Shown piece after piece: positions 5,843 through 9,576 of a stretch of 9,576 nucleotides of DNA (positions within the stretch are counted from its first letter, which is position 1; each line of letters opens with the position of its first letter). Both the position numbers and the translations under genes were made by a program. Under the pieces are notes generated by a model. The model was not told where the DNA came from, ran no database searches, and saw nothing but the letters and a program-made list of their open reading frames with translations. Origin of the DNA: Actinomycetes bacterium (lineage in GTDB: Bacteria > Actinomycetota > Actinomycetes > Actinomycetales > Microbacteriaceae); contig JAEWKY010000346.1 of NCBI GenBank assembly GCA_023457615.1, positions 1-9,576 on the forward strand, in the 5' to 3' direction.

Positions 5843-8424
5843 CACTCCCCGACGGGCAGCTCGAGCAGGTCGACCTCGACGGGCTCGCCCGTGCGCGGCA
5901 CGCGATAGGTGCGCACCTGATACGGGCCGAACTCCGCCTCGAGCGTGCGGCCGACGAGCGGGAGCGCGATCGACGCCGACGCCGGGGCGGGCGAGGTGTT
6001 GACCGCGCGCACGACCAGGTCGGCCGTGCCCGTCTCCCCCGCCGCGGCATCCTCGCTGCCCTTGATCGCGGTGACCATCACGGCGTCGTGGGCGTCGTCG
6101 GCGTACGACCCCTCGGGCCCGAGGTCGCCGTCGTGGAACGACTCGAGCATCGCGCGCACGCGCTGGCCGAGCTCGATCGCCCGGCGCGCGGGCTGCGCGG
6201 CGCGGTGATCGCCGGCGTGCGGGATGACCTCGTAGCGGAAGCGCTGCAGCCCCTGGTCCTGGAACGAGTAGTAGCCCGAGTCGTCGAGCAGCCGCGGGTC
6301 GTGCCACGAGTAGACGGGGCTGCGCACCGCCGTGATGCCGATGCTGGGGGATTCTCCCGGGGAGACGTCCCAGCCGTGCTTGTCGGTCGCGACGACCGTG
6401 AGCCCGGCGGGCACCCCGGCGATCTCGCCCGTGAGGTCGACCCAGGACTGCGCCGGCTCCTCCGCGCCGTCGACGGGACGCTCGAGCTCGCCATAGGGGA
6501 TCTCGTAGGTGCCCCGGGCGTCGTCGAGCGCGGTCGGGAACCGCAGCTTGAGCAGGTGCGCCTTCTCGCGCCAGTCGAGGTCGACCTCGACCCGCAGCAC
6601 CTTCGCGTCGTGCCCGAGCACGAGCTTCTCGACGAGCGTCGACCGGCCCCACGACCGCTCGATGCGCAGGCTCGCGAACAACGCGCCGCTGTTCTGCACC
6701 GAGATGCGGTCGACGTTCATCGCCGCGCCCTCCCACGCGTACGACACGACGCGGTGGCCCCACGTGTCGGTCGGGTCGTCGCACACCTGCGTGTGCGTTC
6801 CCGAGGCGGTGCCCGCCACCAGGTCGAGGCCCGTCGCCTTGTCGACGAGCTCGCTGAGCCACCCGGTCGCGGGATCGACGACCACGCGCAGGTGCTCGTT
6901 CTCGAGCGAGGTCTCGGTCACGACGAGACCGCCGGATGCCGGCGGGTCGAGCGCGGGACCCGGGCGCAGGCGGTAGAACCTGTAGCCGAACGGCGGCAGC
7001 GACGCCCGGAACGCGACGGCGCCACGCCCCTTGTCGTCGGTCGTCGCGACCGACTGCACGCGCTGCGACACCGTGGTCTCGCCGGCCCCGTCGACGACGT
7101 GCACGCCCGTCGGCTGCACGCCGTACTGCAGCTCGACGTCCTCCTCGACCGCCCACGGGTGCGGGTTGAAGACGACGACGGGCTGCGTCGCGGCCTCGAA
7201 CGGGATGTCGATGCGGCGGGCGATGACGTTGTGCGCGCGCGTGATGATGCGCTTGCTGATCGCGACGGCCTCCCCGAGCTGATCGCGCGCGTCGTCGTAC
7301 GACTGCTCGATCGCCGAGCCGGGCAGGATGTCGTGGAACTGGTTGAAGAGCACCTGCTTCCAGGCGCGCTCGAGGTCCTCGCGCGGGTAGGCGATGCCCG
7401 ACTCGAGCGCCGACACGGCGGCCCAGCGCTCGGCGTTGAGCACGTTGAACTGGGCGCGGCGCTGCCAGGCCTTGATGCCCGAATGCGACGAGTAGCAGCC
7501 CGGCGCGTGGTGCTGCAGGTCGTCGGTGCGCACGCCGAGCCCGTCGAGGAAGGCGGGACCGCGGGCGATCATCTCGTCGAAGTACTCGCGCGGAGTCGAC
7601 ATCTTCATCCTCCCGAATGAGCCCATGCGGTCGTAGCGGTGGATCGACTCGATGTTGGCCTTGGTCGGACCGCCGCCGTGGTTGCCGACGCCGTAGAAGA
7701 CCATGCCCTCGCCGAGCGAGGAGTCGAGCTGGGCGATCGACTTCTCGGTCTGCCACGCGACGTCGCCGGGCGGGGAGCAGTACTCGAACGGGATGCGGTA
7801 GGCGAGGATGCGCGATCCGTCGGGCGACTGCCAGTGGAAGAGCGTGTCGTCGAGGTCGGACTCGTGCTTGCCCGGCCGCAGGAACATGTAGGAGTCCATG
7901 CGCTGGCCGCGGAGGATCATCGGGATGCTCGCGTTGTGCCCGAACGGGTCGACGTTCATGCCGACGTCCGCGAGCCTGCCGAACCTGCTGAGCAGGAAGC
8001 GCTGGCCGTAGAGACCCTGCCGCGCGAACGACTCGCCCATCGGCATGTTGTTGTCGGGCTCGACCCACCAGCCGCCGACGTTGACCCAGCGCCCCTCGGC
8101 GACGCGCTCCCGGATGCGCTCGAAGAGCTCGGGATCCTGCTCCTCGACCCACTCCAGCAGCACGATCTGGTCGCACGTGAAGACGAAGTCGGGGTACTCC
8201 TCCATGCGCTCGAGCACGCTCTTGAAGGTCGCCCGCGCCTCCTGGTAGCCCTCCTGCCACGGCCACAGCCACACGGGGTCGAGGTGCGAGTTGCCGATCA
8301 TGTGCAGCACGCGGCTCGAGGATGCGGCGGGCCGCTGCTCGCGCGAGAGCCCGCCCTGCGGTCCCGAGGGGGCGTTGGCGACGGGGGCCTTCGCGGCGTC
8401 CTTCTTCGGCGCGGCGGGGGTCAT
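5842..8424 (-). CDS. Alpha-mannosidase, glycoside hydrolase family 38
   Basis: An 860-residue GH38 enzyme, a zinc-dependent retaining alpha-mannosidase that removes mannose (or related manno-configured sugars) from non-reducing ends. Visible hallmarks are the HMIGNSHLDPVW start of the barrel with zinc ligands His47 and Asp49, the nucleophile/zinc ligand Asp159 in NVDPFGHN, the GNHGGGPT loop (247-254), and zinc ligand His364 in NQFHDILPGS. The C-terminal half (about 395-860) has the beta-sandwich pattern usual in the family. Residues 1-38 are a Pro/Ala/Lys-rich disordered extension with no hydrophobic core, so no signal peptide is present and the enzyme should be cytoplasmic, acting on imported oligosaccharides. 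The ATG at 8424 overlaps the upstream stop (ATGA) and has AGGAG (8434-8430) five bases before it. The family call is firm; the linkage (1,2/1,3/1,6) cannot be told from sequence alone. Confidence 0.96.
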   Translation of the reverse strand: MTPAAPKKDAAKAPVANAPSGPQGGLSREQRPAASSSRVLHMIGNSHLDPVWLWPWQEGYQEARATFKSVLERMEEYPDFVFTCDQIVLLEWVEEQDPELFERIRERVAEGRWVNVGGWWVEPDNNMPMGESFARQGLYGQRFLLSRFGRLADVGMNVDPFGHNASIPMILRGQRMDSYMFLRPGKHESDLDDTLFHWQSPDGSRILAYRIPFEYCSPPGDVAWQTEKSIAQLDSSLGEGMVFYGVGNHGGGPTKANIESIHRYDRMGSFGRMKMSTPREYFDEMIARGPAFLDGLGVRTDDLQHHAPGCYSSHSGIKAWQRRAQFNVLNAERWAAVSALESGIAYPREDLERAWKQVLFNQFHDILPGSAIEQSYDDARDQLGEAVAISKRIITRAHNVIARRIDIPFEAATQPVVVFNPHPWAVEEDVELQYGVQPTGVHVVDGAGETTVSQRVQSVATTDDKGRGAVAFRASLPPFGYRFYRLRPGPALDPPASGGLVVTETSLENEHLRVVVDPATGWLSELVDKATGLDLVAGTASGTHTQVCDDPTDTWGHRVVSYAWEGAAMNVDRISVQNSGALFASLRIERSWGRSTLVEKLVLGHDAKVLRVEVDLDWREKAHLLKLRFPTALDDARGTYEIPYGELERPVDGAEEPAQSWVDLTGEIAGVPAGLTVVATDKHGWDVSPGESPSIGITAVRSPVYSWHDPRLLDDSGYYSFQDQGLQRFRYEVIPHAGDHRAAQPARRAIELGQRVRAMLESFHDGDLGPEGSYADDAHDAVMVTAIKGSEDAAAGETGTADLVVRAVNTSPAPASASIALPLVGRTLEAEFGPYQVRTYRVPRTGEPVEVDLLELPVGE

Positions 8425-9014
8425 GCGTACTCCTGGTCTCCGTCGGCCCACGCATCGATCATCTCGCTGATCACGTGGAGCATGAAGGTGTGCATCTCCT
8501 GGATGCGCGGGGTCGTCGACGAGGGCACGACGAGCGCGTGGTCGGCGTGGGCTCTCGCGGGGCCTCCGTCGCCGCCCGCGAAGAGCACGGTCGTCGCGCC
8601 GTTCGCCTTCGCCGCCGCGAGCGCGGAGACGATGTTCGGGCTCCTGCCGCTCGTCGTGAACGCGGCCACGACATCCCCCGGGCGGGCGAGCGCCTGCACC
8701 TGGCGGCTGAAGACGTCCGCGTAGTCGTAGTCGTTGGCGATGCACGTCATCGTCGTCGAGTCGGTCGAGAGCGTGACCGCGGGCAGCGGTCGGCGGTCGC
8801 GCTTGTAGTGCCCGATCACCTCGCCCGTGAAGTGCTGGGCGTCGGCGGCCGAGCCGCCGTTGCCGAACGTGTAGAGGATGCCGGTGCCCGAGTAGGCCTC
8901 GATGAGCAGCTCGCCGACCCGGCGCACGTCGGGGAGCATCGCGTGCACCGCCGCGGCGACCCGCTCGTGGTCGTCGAGCTGCGTGTGCATCCAGTCGCGG
9001 GTGGCGTCAGACAT
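8421..9014 (-). CDS. gmhA: SIS-domain phosphosugar isomerase, GmhA (sedoheptulose-7-phosphate isomerase)-like
   Basis: A 197-residue single-SIS-domain protein of the same length class as E. coli GmhA (192). The hallmarks are GNGGSAADAQHF (51-62), TSGRSPN (121-127, phosphate loop) and RIQEMHTFMLH (170-180). His61, Glu65, Gln172 and His180 match the zinc and catalytic residues of GmhA at the numbering I recall for E. coli. GmhA interconverts sedoheptulose 7-phosphate and D-glycero-D-manno-heptose 7-phosphate. In a catabolic operon the enzyme may run toward the ketose, or act on another phosphosugar; related SIS proteins such as DiaA bind other partners and lack the catalytic set. The start at 9014 overlaps the ROK stop by 8 nt and has AGGAG seven bases upstream; the gene ends in an ATGA overlap with GH38. 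The gene symbol denotes resemblance, not a proven role. Confidence 0.88.
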   Translation of the reverse strand: MSDATRDWMHTQLDDHERVAAAVHAMLPDVRRVGELLIEAYSGTGILYTFGNGGSAADAQHFTGEVIGHYKRDRRPLPAVTLSTDSTTMTCIANDYDYADVFSRQVQALARPGDVVAAFTTSGRSPNIVSALAAAKANGATTVLFAGGDGGPARAHADHALVVPSSTTPRIQEMHTFMLHVISEMIDAWADGDQEYA

Positions 9015-9576
9015 GGCTGGTCTCCTCGATCCGGTTCGCGGCGTGGACGGCGGCGCCCACGAGGCACTCGTAAGGGGCGAGCGCGGCGCGCTCGATGCGG
9101 ACGGCGGCCGCGGCGGGCGCCATCGCGGTCGCGGCGACGGTGCGCCGCACGGCGTCGAAGAGCTCCTCACCCGAGCGGGTCACCCCGCCGCCGAGCACGA
9201 CGACCTCGGGCTCGAACGTGTTCACGAGATCGGTCACGGCCTGGCCGACGACGTCGAGCGTCTCGCCCCAGATCCGGCGGGCGAGCTCGTCGCCCGCCTC
9301 GGCGGCTGCGACCACGTCCTCGGCGCGCACGGTCTCGAGGGCCGCGAGAACCGTGGAGCCCGTCGAGGCCGCGAGAGCCTCGCGCGCCCGCGCGGCGATC
9401 GAGGTGCCCGAGGCGTACGCCTCGAGGCAGCCGAGCCGACCGCACGTGCAGCGGCGGCCGAACGGCCGCACACTCACGTGGCCGAACTCGCCGCCGTTGC
9501 CGGCCGCGCCGCGGTGCGGGGCCCCGTTGAGGATCGCGCCCCCGCCGACACCCGTCGAGAGCGTGAGGTAGACCGC
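9007..9576 (-). CDS. ROK-family sugar kinase, C-terminal part (cut by the right edge)
   Basis: 189 residues are visible; the N-terminus, including the ATP-binding DxGGT motif and the catalytic Asp region, lies off-window. The visible part starts inside the frame (no start codon is claimed) with STGVGGG, the conserved glycine loop, then GEFGH (ROK ExGH motif, Glu30 and His33 of the visible part) and the zinc motif CTCGRLGCLEAYASG with Cys43, Cys45 and Cys50. A second glycine motif (VVVLGGGV) lies near the end, as in glucokinase and mannokinase-type ROK proteins. The likely role is ATP-dependent phosphorylation of the sugar freed by the downstream hydrolases. ROK repressors (NagC/XylR type) share these motifs and differ by an N-terminal HTH that would be off-window, so kinase is favoured by the context but not proven. 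It overlaps the SIS gene by 8 nt. Confidence 0.92.
   Translation of the reverse strand, partial: AVYLTLSTGVGGGAILNGAPHRGAAGNGGEFGHVSVRPFGRRCTCGRLGCLEAYASGTSIAARAREALAASTGSTVLAALETVRAEDVVAAAEAGDELARRIWGETLDVVGQAVTDLVNTFEPEVVVLGGGVTRSGEELFDAVRRTVAATAMAPAAAAVRIERAALAPYECLVGAAVHAANRIEETSHV

Noticed and set aside
4073..7620. Very long plus-strand open frames (about 600 residues each) opposite the GH38 and barrel-enzyme genes
   Set aside because: They are antisense shadows of genes with G/C-biased third positions; their translations are Arg/Val/Asp/Gly-rich with no recognisable domain, while the minus-strand frames carry full family motifs.
9015..9170. A longer start (9170) for the SIS isomerase
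   Set aside because: It would overlap the ROK gene by more than 150 nt and add Pro/Ser/Arg-rich sequence; the start at 9014 has a Shine-Dalgarno site and gives the family's usual length and residue numbering.
9007..9477. ROK gene starting at the ATG at 9477
   Set aside because: The upstream codons to the window edge encode the conserved STGVGGG and GEFGH motifs in frame, so this Met is internal and the gene is simply cut by the edge.
1..9576. tRNA/rRNA genes, CRISPR arrays, insertion sequences or attachment sites
   Set aside because: I saw no repeat-spacer pattern, transposase-like protein or tRNA-like cloverleaf; the DNA is almost fully coding on one strand.

Overview
The window is a very GC-rich (about 70% or more) actinobacterial segment. 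Codons strongly prefer G or C in the third position, and the protein families look like those of Microbacteriaceae or relatives, although genus cannot be told from this sequence alone. Every gene I can support lies on the minus strand, so the window reads biologically from right to left. It is a compact sugar-catabolism locus centred on alpha-mannoside (or manno-configured glycan) breakdown.

In order of transcription: (1) the C-terminal part of a ROK-family sugar kinase, cut by the right edge (9576-9007); (2) a GmhA-like SIS-domain phosphosugar isomerase (9014-8421); (3) a GH38 alpha-mannosidase with all its zinc and catalytic residues (8424-5842); (4) a 610-residue protein that looks like a beta-domain plus (alpha/alpha)6 'six-hairpin' glycosidase of no family I can name (5842-4010); (5) an exporter-fold ABC half-transporter (4013-2220); (6) after a 44-bp gap, a LacI-family repressor (2175-1159); (7) after a 150-bp intergenic region, the N-terminal 336 residues of a putative carbohydrate-active enzyme that runs off the left edge (1008-1). 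Genes 1-5 are chained by overlaps of 8, 4, 1 and 4 nt, which indicates one translationally coupled operon. Its promoter lies outside the window.

The most informative non-coding DNA is the 150-bp gap between lacI and gene 7. It contains a large imperfect inverted repeat just after the lacI stop (24-bp arms, 21 matching, 11-nt loop), which is probably the operon terminator. It then has a good match to the LacI-family operator consensus TGNNANCGNTNNCA (1024-1037), directly followed by a TANNNT -10 hexamer seven bases before the ATG of gene 7, with no Shine-Dalgarno sequence. This suggests gene 7 is leaderless and repressed by the neighbouring LacI protein.

Working model (inference): a manno-configured oligosaccharide enters the cell, the predicted intracellular hydrolases cut it, and the ROK kinase and SIS isomerase feed the sugar phosphate to central metabolism. 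The SIS protein keeps all four metal/catalytic residues of GmhA, at the same numbering as I recall for the E. coli enzyme. It is therefore possible that the sugar is a heptose (D-glycero-D-manno-heptose) rather than, or as well as, mannose.
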